From NCBI RefSeq assembly GCF_000685095.1, contig NZ_BAYE01000007.1:124001-188000 (forward strand): 64,000 bases of DNA, written 5' to 3'. Of the stretch, positions 39,716 to 48,465 are shown piece by piece. Source of the stretch: Paraburkholderia caledonica NBRC 102488. Lineage in GTDB: Bacteria > Pseudomonadota > Gammaproteobacteria > Burkholderiales > Burkholderiaceae. The notes beneath the pieces are model-generated. The model was not told where the DNA came from. It ran no database searches and was given only the letters and a program-made list of their open reading frames with translations. How positions within the stretch are numbered: position 1 is the stretch's first letter; each line of letters opens with the position of its first letter. The position numbers were made by a program, and so were the translations under genes.

Positions 39716-40068
39716 ATGCGTGCCGAACTCAAGTCGGTCGATTCTCCGGATGTCGACTTTGCAACATATTGGCCGGAAGACGAAAACTGTTTCTCTTTCC
39801 CGATCACCCTACGAATCGGAGCAGAGGGACATGACGCGGCCGATCTCTTCCAGATGACTGTGTGCACCCAGGCTGGCTCAGCAGGGAAAATGCCGGCAAG
39901 GCCGCGGTACTCGGTCAAAACTTGCTGATAGTGTTCCACTACAACTGGGAAATGATTCATTCGTATCTGCAGAATAGGATCAATCGTCTCACAGCAGAAA
40001 ACTGGTCTACTCTTGCCGTTAAGCTCAGCCGTTTCGCAAGTTGGGAGTTCGAGAATTACCAGGCTTAG
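39716..40068 (+). pseudogene. Imm8-family immunity protein gene, frameshifted
   Basis: Two overlapping frames together encode one ~117-aa Imm8-like protein, a family of immunity proteins in bacterial polymorphic-toxin systems. Frame 1 runs from ATG 39716 (AGGAA five bases upstream) to FQMTVCT. The conserved continuation PGWLSREN is then found one frame over, through to WEFENYQA and the stop. One C appears to be missing in the C run at 39867-39869. The neighbouring paralog has the intact join VCTPQWLSEE, which supports this reading. It may be a true pseudogene or a sequencing error. No cognate toxin gene is visible. Confidence 0.8.
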
Positions 40069-40081
40069 GTGACTTGTCCGA

Positions 40082-40102
40082 GGCCGGCAGCATAAGCCGG
40101 CC
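40082..40102. other. 7-bp stem-loop between the two Imm8-like genes
   Basis: ggccggc at 40082-40088 pairs with gccggcc at 40096-40102 around a seven-base loop, 14 bases after the first Imm8-like stop. There is no T tract, so termination would be weak. Confidence 0.4.
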
Positions 40103-40243
40103 GATTGCATGGTCGACATGCGGTCACGCCAAGGCGAATGAATCTGATTGCTGATGACACTCTGGCGACATCCGACTGCGAGCGGCATTCGCAGCGAACT
40201 GCGCGGATGGCATCCGTTATAACGGTCGAATAACACGGCAGCC

Positions 40244-40607
40244 ATGAACGCAGAAATCAGGAAGCTCTATTCTCTCGAAGTAGAAGATGATCTGATCCGC
40301 TATCAACCTGCCGAGCGGGACAATTTCGGAACGTGGATCCGTCTTTCAATAGGTGTTGTTGGTCAACCCGGCACCGACAATTTCGACCTTCTAGTGTGTA
40401 CGCCGCAATGGCTTTCCGAGGAACTCAAGCGAGACGCGGGTACTCGCTGGGGCCGTCATTCGCTGATCGTGAGCGAGTATGACCTTGTGGTGATCACCGG
40501 CCAGCTTCAGCGCATCGTGCAGCATTGCGTCGGACCCGACTGGCCAAGCATCGCCGTCAAGATTGCCCGGTTCGCCCGCATGGGAGTTCGAAGACTATCA
40601 GATGTAA
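40244..40607 (+). pseudogene. second Imm8-family immunity protein gene, frameshifted near the 3' end
   Basis: The frame from ATG 40244 encodes an Imm8-like protein with FDLLVCTPQWLSEEL, GRHSLIVSEYDLV and WPSIAVKIARFA. It then leaves the family pattern. An alternative frame from 40581 gives WEFEDYQM and a stop at 40605-40607, matching the C-terminus of the upstream paralog. One extra base near 40577-40580 explains this. A strong hairpin begins 24 bases after that stop, as expected for the real gene end. Without the correction the frame runs on for ~160 codons of low-complexity sequence antisense to the lipoprotein gene. No strong ribosome site is seen. Confidence 0.8.
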
Positions 40608-40630
40608 GATCGAGCACGAATCGTCTGTCC

Positions 40631-40658
40631 GAAGAAAGCGCGAGTGTTCGCGCTTTCT
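40631..40658 (+). terminator. 12-bp stem hairpin after the second Imm8-like gene
   Basis: Perfect 12-base arms at 40631-40642 and 40647-40658 flank a four-base loop, and the 3' arm ends in cttt-ctt. The T tract is short. Its position 24 bases after the restored Imm8 stop codon supports that gene end. A T-rich stretch at 40737-40750, read on the minus strand, may terminate the pqi operon. Confidence 0.65.
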
Positions 40659-40772
40659 TATGGGTTCGAACTGTTGCGCCACCAGCGGCGGTTGTTGCTC
40701 GACGAAAAATCGGCCGGAGAGGAGAGGCCAAGCAGATAAAAAAACAAAAGCCGGCGACGCAAGCGGGAGCTG

Positions 40773-41504
40773 CTAGCGAGCAGCAACACCCGCATCTAGA
40801 GAAGGACAACCCGGCACAGCAACTCGCGCAGCCGCCTTCCCTCCCTGCGAAGCAGAAGAGAAAGGCCCAGCGGCAGCCATCGCCTGCAAAGCCCCCGCCA
40901 CTTGCGCAGAGACCCGCTGCAAAGCCCTCCGATGTCCATCGACGAGCGAGTCGTACCCACTTCCGACCTGCTCGCTCACGACACTGCGACAAGTCATCAC
41001 AGCAGTACTCCGAACAGCCCGCACGCTCCACACCGCGTCGATCAGCGCATGCGAGCCGGGCCACGATTCGAACCGCTGCACATTCATGCTGACGCGATAC
41101 ACCGGCGTCGTATCGGAATAAGCCGTGCCGTACACATCGATCGTATTCAACTGCTGCGTGAGACTCGTCGACAACGCCCGGCGCAATTCATCCCCGGGCA
41201 ATGACGCCCAACGCTCTTCTTCCAGCACCTTCACCTGCGTCGGGCCTGTTTGCACGACCAACTGGTTCTTCGCCACCTGCGGCGGAACATCGATCGGCGC
41301 AACCTCGATCAGCCACGCCGGCGCGGCCGAAGTCCGCACGCTCGCCGCTGCAGCCGGTGCGCTCGCGCTCACGTCGCCCAAGGTATAGAACCGGCTGCTC
41401 GGCGATGAACACGCCGCCAGTGCAAACGCCGTAGCGAGCGCGCCGGCACGGACTGCGCCGCGCGCGAATCCGCGCGGCAGGCGGGGGAGTCGGGCAAACA
41501 TCAT
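40773..41504 (-). CDS. pqiC: ABC-type transport auxiliary lipoprotein, PqiC-like
   Basis: This 243-aa lipoprotein has a signal peptide with lipobox LAAC near residue 32, followed by SSPSSRFYTLGDV, the typical start of the PqiC/YmbA family. PqiC anchors the PqiB tunnel in the outer membrane. Its ATG overlaps the pqiB stop by ATGA, which implies translational coupling. It ends the pqiA1-pqiA2-pqiB-pqiC operon. Confidence 0.9.
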   Translation of the reverse strand: MMFARLPRLPRGFARGAVRAGALATAFALAACSSPSSRFYTLGDVSASAPAAAASVRTSAAPAWLIEVAPIDVPPQVAKNQLVVQTGPTQVKVLEEERWASLPGDELRRALSTSLTQQLNTIDVYGTAYSDTTPVYRVSMNVQRFESWPGSHALIDAVWSVRAVRSTAVMTCRSVVSEQVGSGYDSLVDGHRRALQRVSAQVAGALQAMAAAGPFSSASQGGKAAARVAVPGCPSLDAGVAAR

Positions 41505-43159
41505 GGTTTATCTCCTGCTTTACCGCGCAACAACGATTCGGGGTGGCGCTCCAGATAATCCGACAGCGCATTCAGCGACTGCAACGTCCGCGTCAATTCC
41601 TGCAACGCCTGATGCACGTCCGACTGCAACGGCGAGTCCTGCTGCAACGTCGCCTCCGCCGAGCCGAAGGTCTGCTTCGCCGCCGCCAGCGTGTCGCGGG
41701 CTTGCGGCACGACTTCCGTGTCGAGGCGCTTGAACAGCTGATCGGCATTCTTCAGCGCGCTGTTCAGGTTGTTGCCGATCTGGTCGAACGGTACCTTGTC
41801 GAGCTTCTTCGCGATGTCCGCCACCTGAAGCTGCAACTCGTCGAGCGTGTTCGGGATCGTCGGCAATTCGAGCGGATCGCTGGCTACGTCGACGGTGGCC
41901 GGCGGCGCCTTCGGGAAGATATCGAGCGCAACGTATAGCTGGCTCGTGATCAGATTGCCCGTGCGCAACTGGCCGCGCAGACCGTGTTTGACCAGCTGTT
42001 GCAACAGGTTCTGACCAGCAAGGCTGCCCGGCGCCGGAGCCGTTTCGCGGAAGCGCTTGCCGAGGCGGTCCGGGTAGATATTCATGGTCACGGGCATCGT
42101 GAAGCTGCGCGTCTTCGGATCGTAGTCGATGCCGATATTCGTCACCTGACCTAGCACGATGCCGCGGAAGTCCACCGTAGCGCCGACCGACAGCCCGCGC
42201 AGCGACTGGTTGAAGTTCATCACGACGCGTAGCGGCTCGCCGTCCGGCTCGCGCATCGCGTCGCCCTCGTCCGAACCGAGGCGGAACGTCATGTTGTTCG
42301 GCGCCTGCGCGCCCACACCCTGGCCCGGCGGCGACTGGAACGACAAACCGCCGACGATCACCGTCGCGAGCGACTGCGTATTCAGCTTGAAACCGCTCGA
42401 ATCGAGCCGCAGATCGACGCCGCTCGCATGCCACCAGCGTGAATTGGTGCCGACGTACTGGTCGAACGGTGCGGACACAAACACCTGCATCGTCACGCCG
42501 GTGCCGTCCTTGTCGAGCGAGAAGCCGACCACCTGGCCGACCTGCACCCGACGGTAGAAAATCGGCGAGCCGATGTCGATCGAGCCCAGCGAATCGCCGT
42601 GCAGGATGAACTGGTGGCCCTTCTGGTCGCCGGTAACAGGCGGGGGCGTCTCGAGGCCGACAAAATTTTTCTCGCTGTCTGGCGAATGGCCGGCGTCTGC
42701 GCCGATATAGGCGCCGGAAAGCAGGGTGGTGAGCCCCGACACGCCGCTTGCGCCCACTCGCGGCCGCACGACCCAGAAGCGCGAGTCCTTGACCGCGAAG
42801 TCTTCGCCTTCCTTCGTCAACTGCACCTGCACGAGCACGTGGGAAAGATCTTTTGACAAGGTGATCGACTTCACCGCGCCGACGTCGACGTCCTTGTATT
42901 TGACCTTCGTTTTGCCGGGCTCGAGGCCTTCGGCGCTCACGAAACTGATCGTGATGGTCGGGCCTTTCTCCGTCACCGACTTGATGACGAGCGCAACGCC
43001 GATTAGCGCCGCGATCAATGGAATCACCCAGACGAGCGACGGCAGCCAGCGGCTGCGTGGCTCGATTTGAGGATCTGGGAGTTGGGGCGGCAGCTTCGGT
43101 CCGTTCGAATCGTTGCGCGGCGCATCGGAGGCGGGCGTCGGTCCTGGCGGGCTAGTCAT
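41501..43159 (-). CDS. pqiB: PqiB-type MCE intermembrane transport protein
   Basis: PqiB-like proteins form a periplasm-spanning tunnel of stacked MCE rings that moves lipids between membranes. The 552-aa product has one N-terminal membrane helix (about residues 40-62), three MCE domains (starting near residues 70, 185 and 310) and a C-terminal helical coiled region rich in Leu/Asp heptads. PqiB of E. coli has the same three-ring layout. It overlaps the upstream pqiA2 stop by eight bases. Confidence 0.93.
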   Translation of the reverse strand: MTSPPGPTPASDAPRNDSNGPKLPPQLPDPQIEPRSRWLPSLVWVIPLIAALIGVALVIKSVTEKGPTITISFVSAEGLEPGKTKVKYKDVDVGAVKSITLSKDLSHVLVQVQLTKEGEDFAVKDSRFWVVRPRVGASGVSGLTTLLSGAYIGADAGHSPDSEKNFVGLETPPPVTGDQKGHQFILHGDSLGSIDIGSPIFYRRVQVGQVVGFSLDKDGTGVTMQVFVSAPFDQYVGTNSRWWHASGVDLRLDSSGFKLNTQSLATVIVGGLSFQSPPGQGVGAQAPNNMTFRLGSDEGDAMREPDGEPLRVVMNFNQSLRGLSVGATVDFRGIVLGQVTNIGIDYDPKTRSFTMPVTMNIYPDRLGKRFRETAPAPGSLAGQNLLQQLVKHGLRGQLRTGNLITSQLYVALDIFPKAPPATVDVASDPLELPTIPNTLDELQLQVADIAKKLDKVPFDQIGNNLNSALKNADQLFKRLDTEVVPQARDTLAAAKQTFGSAEATLQQDSPLQSDVHQALQELTRTLQSLNALSDYLERHPESLLRGKAGDKP

Positions 43160-43802
43160 GTTCGAGATCCTGAGGTTTTTGAGTACTGCCGTCCACGTCG
43201 TCCCAGATGAGCCGTGGATCGAATTGCATGGATGCCATCATCGTGAGGATCACCACCGAGCCGAACGCGATCGCGCCCGGTCCAGCCGTGATGACTGCAA
43301 GCGACTTGAAGCGCACAAGCGCGACGGTCAATGTGACCACGAACACGTCGAGCATCGACCAGCGGCCGATCCGTTCGACCATCCGGTAAAGCGTGGTGCG
43401 TTGCTCCGGACGCCAGCGCGAGCGGCGCTGCGCGGTAATGGTGAGGAGTGCGAGCACGCTCAGCTTAAGCATCGGCACCATGATGCTGGCGACGAACACA
43501 ATTACCGCAAGCGGCCAGTCGCCGGACGTCCAGAAGTACACGACGCCGCTCATGATGGTGTCGTCCTCCGAACCCAGCAGCGACGATGTATGCATGACCG
43601 GCAACAAATTTGCCGGAATATACAGCAAGGCCGCCGCGATCAGCAGCGCCCACGTGCGCATGAGGCTGTCCGGATTGCGTGAGTGCAGGCGTGAGCCACA
43701 CCGTGCGCAGTGCTGCGGCGTAATCGAGCGGATGCGCGGTTCGACGCGTCCACACGCGTGGCAGGCGACGAGGCCCGCGCGTCTTGCGGTGATGTATCTC
43801 AT
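43152..43802 (-). CDS. pqiA: PqiA-like membrane protein, second half
   Basis: This 216-aa protein is one PqiA unit: a zinc-ribbon-like start with CHACGRVEP and CARCGSRLH, then four hydrophobic segments. E. coli PqiA joins two such units in one ~417-aa chain, whereas here each is a separate gene. It starts seven bases after the first unit's stop and overlaps pqiB by eight bases. PqiA energises or feeds the PqiB tunnel at the inner membrane by a mechanism not established. Confidence 0.9.
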   Translation of the reverse strand: MRYITARRAGLVACHACGRVEPRIRSITPQHCARCGSRLHSRNPDSLMRTWALLIAAALLYIPANLLPVMHTSSLLGSEDDTIMSGVVYFWTSGDWPLAVIVFVASIMVPMLKLSVLALLTITAQRRSRWRPEQRTTLYRMVERIGRWSMLDVFVVTLTVALVRFKSLAVITAGPGAIAFGSVVILTMMASMQFDPRLIWDDVDGSTQKPQDLEHD

Positions 43803-43809
43803 GCGCGGG

Positions 43810-44589
43810 TCACCCTCGATGCGGCGCCGGCGGCACGCCGGGGCTTGCGTCGGGGGCCTGGTCGCGGTCTACGCCGGGCTCCGCATCGACTTGCAGCGCA
43901 GGCGGAGCGGGCGGGCCTGCAACCGCGCCGACGGCGAGCGCCGCGCTATCGGCCGAACTGCGCGGCAGCGGCCGCTGGTTGCGTGCGCCGAGCTCGTCCG
44001 CGAGATCCCACAGAATGCGCGGGTCGAAGGTGACGACCACGGCGAACATCAGTGTCAGCACGCCGAACGCGAAAAGCGCCGCCTCGGGTATCACGCGTGC
44101 GAGACTGACCATCTTAACGATGGTGATCAGCACACCGAGCATGAACACTTCGATCATCCCCCACGGACGGACGAACTGGATAGCGCGCAAGACGCGGTTG
44201 AAGCCCGCAGGCACATAGCCGGAGCGCAGCGGGATCAGAACGTAGAGCAGCGCGACGAGTTCGGTGAGCGGAAAGAGAATGGTCGAGCAGAACACCATGA
44301 CCGCGACGATCTGCATGTCCTCGTTCCAGAGCGCGACGAGCGCGCCGAACAGCGTGGTCTGCGAGGTAATGCCATTGGTTTCGAGTTCGACGATGGGAAA
44401 TCCCTGCGCGATCAGGAATGTGATCAGCGCGGCGAGCGTCATGGCGCTGATGCCCTCCAGCTTGCGCGACACGCCGCTGTAAAGCGTCGCCCGGCAACGC
44501 GGACAGCGCGCGAGTTTGCGCCCGGCAAGCCGCGGCTTGCGGAATAGCGTATCGCACTCGTGGCACGCAATCAGGTTGTCATTTTCCAT
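43810..44589 (-). CDS. pqiA: PqiA-like membrane protein, first half
   Basis: This 259-aa protein is the upstream PqiA unit: ACHECDTLF and CPRCRATLY form the Cys4 ribbon, followed by four membrane segments between about residues 48 and 200 and a Pro/Ala-rich tail. The start is placed at MENDNLIACHECD because the ribbon normally begins there; the upstream in-frame extension is not family-like. It is the first gene of the pqi operon. A 375-base divergent gap separates it from the cytochrome b561 gene. Confidence 0.9.
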   Translation of the reverse strand: MENDNLIACHECDTLFRKPRLAGRKLARCPRCRATLYSGVSRKLEGISAMTLAALITFLIAQGFPIVELETNGITSQTTLFGALVALWNEDMQIVAVMVFCSTILFPLTELVALLYVLIPLRSGYVPAGFNRVLRAIQFVRPWGMIEVFMLGVLITIVKMVSLARVIPEAALFAFGVLTLMFAVVVTFDPRILWDLADELGARNQRPLPRSSADSAALAVGAVAGPPAPPALQVDAEPGVDRDQAPDASPGVPPAPHRG

Positions 44590-44964
44590 ACGGCAGCGGG
44601 CCAACGATATGTGAGTAAGCGTGCAATGCCGGTCGCAGGTGTGGGCGAATAACGCAGCTCGAAAAAATTTGTGCAGCAATAGTACCAAACGCGTTGCAGG
44701 CGCGCGCGTGGGCGCTGCGCCTTGTGAATGAAAGCTCTGACAGCGTCCGTCCCCAATTGTTCAACGGCGTGGCGAGGCGCGCCCCAAGTCGCCTTTCGGT
44801 AAATTTCGCGTCGCTGCAGCCAGCATTTTCCGCTTCGGGTAGCATGGCGGCCTGGCGCGTCTCGAAGGCCGCGGCGCCTGGCCATCCGCCGATAGACTTT
44901 GCATCGGCGCGGAATAGCCGGGCCTGCCGCACCGTTAACCTCTCTTAGCAAGCGTTCACCTGTC
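44590..44964. other. intergenic region between pqi operon and cytochrome b561 gene
   Basis: This 375-base divergent gap should contain both promoters. A short AT-rich patch near 44661-44684 is the most promoter-like part on the pqi side, but no -35/-10 pair with proper spacing is evident. No small gene or hairpin stands out. Confidence 0.4.
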
Positions 44965-45525
44965 ATGGCACACAACCCTTCATTCGGTGGCCGGGAGTCG
45001 TACACGCGGACTGCCATTGCCTTTCATTGGCTGGTCGCATTGCTGATCGTCTGCGGCTTTGCGCTCGGCTGGGTGATGACCGACATCCCTGGCTTTACGC
45101 CGACCAAGCTGCGCTATTTTTCGTGGCATAAATGGATTGGCGTGACGGTATTTGCGCTGGCTATCGTGCGCATTCTCTGGCGCGCGATGCATGGCGCCCC
45201 GGCGATGCCGCGCCGCATGCCCACGTGGCAGCGCGGCGCCGCTCACCTCGTGCATCTGCTGCTCTATGTGTTGATGATCGCGATTCCCGTCTCCGGCTAT
45301 CTGTACAGCTCGGCGGCGAACGTGCCGGTTGTCTATCTCGGGTTGATTCCGCTGCCGCGTCTGATCGCGCCGGACCCCCATCTGAAGGAATTGCTCAAGA
45401 ACGTCCATATCGTGCTGAATTACACATTGCTGGTGCTGGTCGGGCTGCATGTAGCGGCGGCGCTCAAGCATCAGTGGCTGGACCGCGACGGCCTGCTGTC
45501 GCGCATGCTTCCCTTCCTCAAATAA
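44965..45525 (+). CDS. cytochrome b561 family membrane protein
   Basis: This 186-aa protein has four membrane helices with the heme-ligand histidines expected of the bacterial cytochrome b561 family (FHWLVALL, WHKWIGV, AHLVHLLLY, GLHVAAALKHQW). It should pass electrons from quinol to periplasmic acceptors. ATG 44965 (MAHNPSFGGRESYTRTA) precedes the first helix closely. It is followed after eight bases by a YceI gene, the same pairing as yceJ-yceI in E. coli. Confidence 0.93.
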   Translation: MAHNPSFGGRESYTRTAIAFHWLVALLIVCGFALGWVMTDIPGFTPTKLRYFSWHKWIGVTVFALAIVRILWRAMHGAPAMPRRMPTWQRGAAHLVHLLLYVLMIAIPVSGYLYSSAANVPVVYLGLIPLPRLIAPDPHLKELLKNVHIVLNYTLLVLVGLHVAAALKHQWLDRDGLLSRMLPFLK

Positions 45526-45533
45526 GGACAACC

Positions 45534-46097
45534 ATGAAGGTCTCGTTTTATCGCTATATGCTCGCCGCATTTGCCGCAGTTTCGCTGACCGCAACTGGCA
45601 GCGCGCTGGCCCAGGTCGATGTCGCAAAAAGTTCGGTGACGGCCACGTCGAAGCAGATGAACGTGCCGGTGGAAGGCAAGTTCGGCAAATTCAGCGCGCA
45701 GATCAAGTTCGACTCGGCCAAGCCGGCCGAGGGCAGCGCTCAACTGAACATCGACGTCGGCAGCTACGATCTCGGCGACGAGAGCTACAACGATCAGGTG
45801 CGCGGCAAGGAATGGTTCGACGCAAAGACCTATCCCAGCGCCACGTTCGTTTCCAGCGCCATTGCGCCGGCCGGCGGCAACCAGTACAAAGTGACTGGCA
45901 AGCTGACCATCAAGGGCAAATCGCAGACGGTGGTGGTGCCGGTCACCGTGACGCAGCAAGGTGCGACGCAAACATTCGACGGTTCGTTGCCGATCAAGCG
46001 CTCGCAATTCGACATCGGCACGGGCGAATGGAAAGACACGTCGGTTGTTGCCGATGACGTGGTCATCAAGTTTCATATCGTCGCCGCACATAAATAA
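45534..46097 (+). CDS. YceI family periplasmic lipid-binding protein (first copy)
   Basis: YceI proteins are secreted lipocalin-like barrels that bind isoprenoid lipids. The 187-aa product has a signal peptide ending GSALAQ, then the YceI pattern: KFSAQIKFD, LGDESYNDQVRGKEWFDAK, YKVTGKLTIKGKSQ and FDIGTGEWKDTS. AGGA precedes the ATG. It shares a transcript with cytochrome b561 and a second YceI gene, suggesting a quinone or isoprenoid-linked redox function. Confidence 0.93.
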   Translation: MKVSFYRYMLAAFAAVSLTATGSALAQVDVAKSSVTATSKQMNVPVEGKFGKFSAQIKFDSAKPAEGSAQLNIDVGSYDLGDESYNDQVRGKEWFDAKTYPSATFVSSAIAPAGGNQYKVTGKLTIKGKSQTVVVPVTVTQQGATQTFDGSLPIKRSQFDIGTGEWKDTSVVADDVVIKFHIVAAHK

Positions 46098-46148
46098 CTT
46101 GCGCTGCGCGGTTCAGTGCAGCCGTTTTTAACTGACTGGGAGCATGAA

Positions 46149-46733
46149 TTGAAGACATCCATGTTGATCGCCGCCGGTGCATTGGCATCCTGTGTTTCGC
46201 TCAGCGCATTCGCAGCCGCCGACACTTATCAGCTCGACCCGACTCACACCTATCCGAGCTTCGAAGCGGACCACTTCGGCGGGCTGTCCGTGTGGCGCGG
46301 CAAGTTCACGAAGAGTTCCGGCACGGTCACGCTGGACCGCACCGCAAAATCGGGTACCGTCGAAGTGAACGTGGATCCCGCTTCGATCGCCACCGGAAAC
46401 GGCAAGCTCGACGACCATCTGAAGTCGGCTGAATTCTTCGACGTGTCGAAGTTTCCCGCCGCGACCTACAAAGGCACCGACATCAAGTTCGACGGCGACA
46501 AGCCGTCGGAAGTGATCGGCACCTTGACGCTACACGGCGTGACGAAGCCGCTGAACCTGAAGGTCGAGTCGTTCAAGTGCATGCAGCACCCGGTGCTCAA
46601 GCGCGAAGTGTGCGGCGTGGAAGCGAGCGGTCATTTCGACCGCGCGGACTACGGTATCGACTTCGGCACAAAGTACGGCTTCAATATGGACACCAAGCTG
46701 CATATTCAGGCTGAAGGCATCAAACAACAGTAA
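46149..46733 (+). CDS. YceI family periplasmic lipid-binding protein (second copy)
   Basis: This 194-aa protein has a signal peptide ending SLSAFAAA and a mature start [18 protein letters not shown] typical of YceI. The core includes [19 protein letters not shown] and [19 protein letters not shown] start at 46149 is chosen because GGGAG lies six bases upstream and it gives a normal signal peptide; the next ATG is four codons in. It differs clearly from the first copy, so the pair is an old duplication. Confidence 0.92.
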   Translation: MKTSMLIAAGALASCVSLSAFAAADTYQLDPTHTYPSFEADHFGGLSVWRGKFTKSSGTVTLDRTAKSGTVEVNVDPASIATGNGKLDDHLKSAEFFDVSKFPAATYKGTDIKFDGDKPSEVIGTLTLHGVTKPLNLKVESFKCMQHPVLKREVCGVEASGHFDRADYGIDFGTKYGFNMDTKLHIQAEGIKQQ

Positions 46734-46828
46734 CTGCTGAGGTGCGCGCATGCGCACCGATTCACGATGACGCGATGGCGCCCGTTGCGGCGCAGCACAA
46801 ATAGCGCTTCGCGTCTCGCCGAATATGA

Positions 46829-46864
46829 CCGCTTCGTTCGCTTCCGCGACGAAGCGGTTTTTTC
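46829..46864 (+). terminator. Rho-independent terminator after the second yceI gene
   Basis: Perfect ten-base arms accgcttcgt (46829-46838) and acgaagcggt (46850-46859) flank an 11-base loop, and six T follow. It closes the cytochrome b561-yceI-yceI transcript. The remainder of the gap to 47049 shows nothing further. Confidence 0.85.
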
Positions 46865-47049
46865 ATGGCGCGGCCCGTGCATCGCGGCGTGCGAGCCTTA
46901 TGCGGCGCGGGCGCGTAATTTGCCGCTCGCCTCGGTTTAATTTTTCGGGTACATAGAGCGCTGGCACCGCGTTGGTTGTGCGCGCATCCAATACGGCGAG
47001 ATGGGGCCTGGGTCCGCATCCATAATATTCGCGCAAACTGGAGATCTGC

Positions 47050-48327
47050 ATGAACGCAACGACAGCAGCAAGCCTTGCGGGAAGCCGGCGAAATTCGTGG
47101 CGGGCGGTGATCGCCGCATCGATCGGCAACGCGCTGGAGTGGTTCGATCTGGTCGTCTACGGCTTTTTCGCCGTGGTCATCGCCAAGCTGTTCTTTCCCG
47201 CCGGCAACGACACAGTTTCGCTGTTGCTCACGCTCGGCACGTTCGGCGTGTCGTTCTTCATGCGTCCGCTCGGTGCGATCGTGATTGGCGCCTACGCGGA
47301 CCGCGCCGGGCGCAAGGCCGCGCTCACGCTGTCCATTCTGCTGATGATGGCCGGCACGCTGATCATCGCGGTTTTGCCGACTTACAGGAGTATTGGCATT
47401 GCCGCGCCCGTGATTCTCGTCATCGCGCGATTGATGCAGGGCTTTTCGGCGGGCGGTGAGTTCGGCAGCGCCACCGCCTTTCTCGCGGAGCATGTGCCGG
47501 GACGGCGCGGCTTTTTCGCAAGCTGGCAGGTCGCAAGCCAGGGCCTTACTACGCTGCTTGCCGCCGGTTTCGGCGTCGCCCTGACGGGCAATCTGACGCC
47601 GGACCAGATGGCGTCATGGGGATGGCGCGTGCCGTTCTTCTTCGGGCTCCTGATCGGACCAGTCGCCTGGTACATCCGCACGAAGCTCGATGAAACGCCG
47701 GAGTTTCTCGCTGCTGAAACGACGCGCACGCCGCTGCGCGACACGTTCACGAGTCAGAAACTGCGGCTACTGATCGCAATCGGCGCGGTGGTGCTTGGCA
47801 CCGTATCCACTTACCTCGTGCTGTTCATGCCAACGTTCGGCGTGAAGCAACTGGGGCTCGCACCTTCGGTCGCGTTCTCCGCCATCGCGCTGACGGGCTT
47901 GATTCAGATGGTGTTTGCGCCGGTGGTCGGACATCTATCGGACCGGCATGGGCGCACCACGATCATGCTGATTTCAGCAGTGCTGCTTCTCGTGCTGATC
48001 TATCCGGCGTTCGTCTATCTCGTCGCGCATCCAACCTTCGGCACGCTGATCGCACTCCAGGTGGTGCTCGGCTTTCTCATGACAGGCTATTTCGCGGCGT
48101 TGCCGGGTTTGTTGTCGGAGATGTTTCCGGTGCAGACACGCACGACCGGCATGTCGCTTGCCTATAACATCGCCGTGACGGTTTTCGGCGGCTTTGGGCC
48201 GTTCATCATCGCGTGGTTGATCGGCTTTACGGGTTCGAAGGCCGCGCCCAGTTACTACCTGATTTTTGCCGCGCTTTTGAGCGTCGCGGCGCTGATTGCG
48301 GCGCGGCGTAACTTGGGCTTCCGGTAG
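47050..48327 (+). CDS. MFS transporter, metabolite:H+ symporter (MHS) family
   Basis: This 425-aa protein has twelve predicted membrane segments and MHS signatures: SIGNALEWFDLVVYGFFA at the N-terminus, YADRAGRKAAL between helices 2 and 3, and GFSAGGEFGSATAFLAE in helix 4-5. Relatives import citrate, 2-oxoglutarate, proline/betaine or shikimate with protons. It is a single gene between two terminators. The substrate is not determinable from sequence alone. Confidence 0.93.
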   Translation: MNATTAASLAGSRRNSWRAVIAASIGNALEWFDLVVYGFFAVVIAKLFFPAGNDTVSLLLTLGTFGVSFFMRPLGAIVIGAYADRAGRKAALTLSILLMMAGTLIIAVLPTYRSIGIAAPVILVIARLMQGFSAGGEFGSATAFLAEHVPGRRGFFASWQVASQGLTTLLAAGFGVALTGNLTPDQMASWGWRVPFFFGLLIGPVAWYIRTKLDETPEFLAAETTRTPLRDTFTSQKLRLLIAIGAVVLGTVSTYLVLFMPTFGVKQLGLAPSVAFSAIALTGLIQMVFAPVVGHLSDRHGRTTIMLISAVLLLVLIYPAFVYLVAHPTFGTLIALQVVLGFLMTGYFAALPGLLSEMFPVQTRTTGMSLAYNIAVTVFGGFGPFIIAWLIGFTGSKAAPSYYLIFAALLSVAALIAARRNLGFR

Positions 48328-48402
48328 ATGTCGACGGTTTCAGTCAGCCGGCGGACCCGGCGAGACGGGCAGTAAAGCGCTGAGGACAACGGCACAAATG
48401 AA

Positions 48403-48435
48403 AAAGGCCGGTTCGCGATGAACCGGCCTTTTTTT
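48403..48435. terminator. bidirectional terminator between MFS gene and secF
   Basis: Twelve-base arms aaaggccggttc (48403-48414) and gaaccggccttt (48420-48431) flank a five-base loop. T runs follow on both strands, so it can end both the plus-strand MFS transcript and the minus-strand yajC-secD-secF transcript. Confidence 0.9.
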
Positions 48436-48465
48436 GTTGCCAATGCGTTACTTACTTCAACTCGA

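Noticed and set aside
40608..41092. Continuation of the second Imm8-like frame as a ~160-codon C-terminal extension
   Set aside because: It is Ala/Gln/Pro/Arg-rich, lies antisense to the pqiC lipoprotein gene, crosses a strong hairpin, and is explained by a single-base frameshift that hides the real stop.
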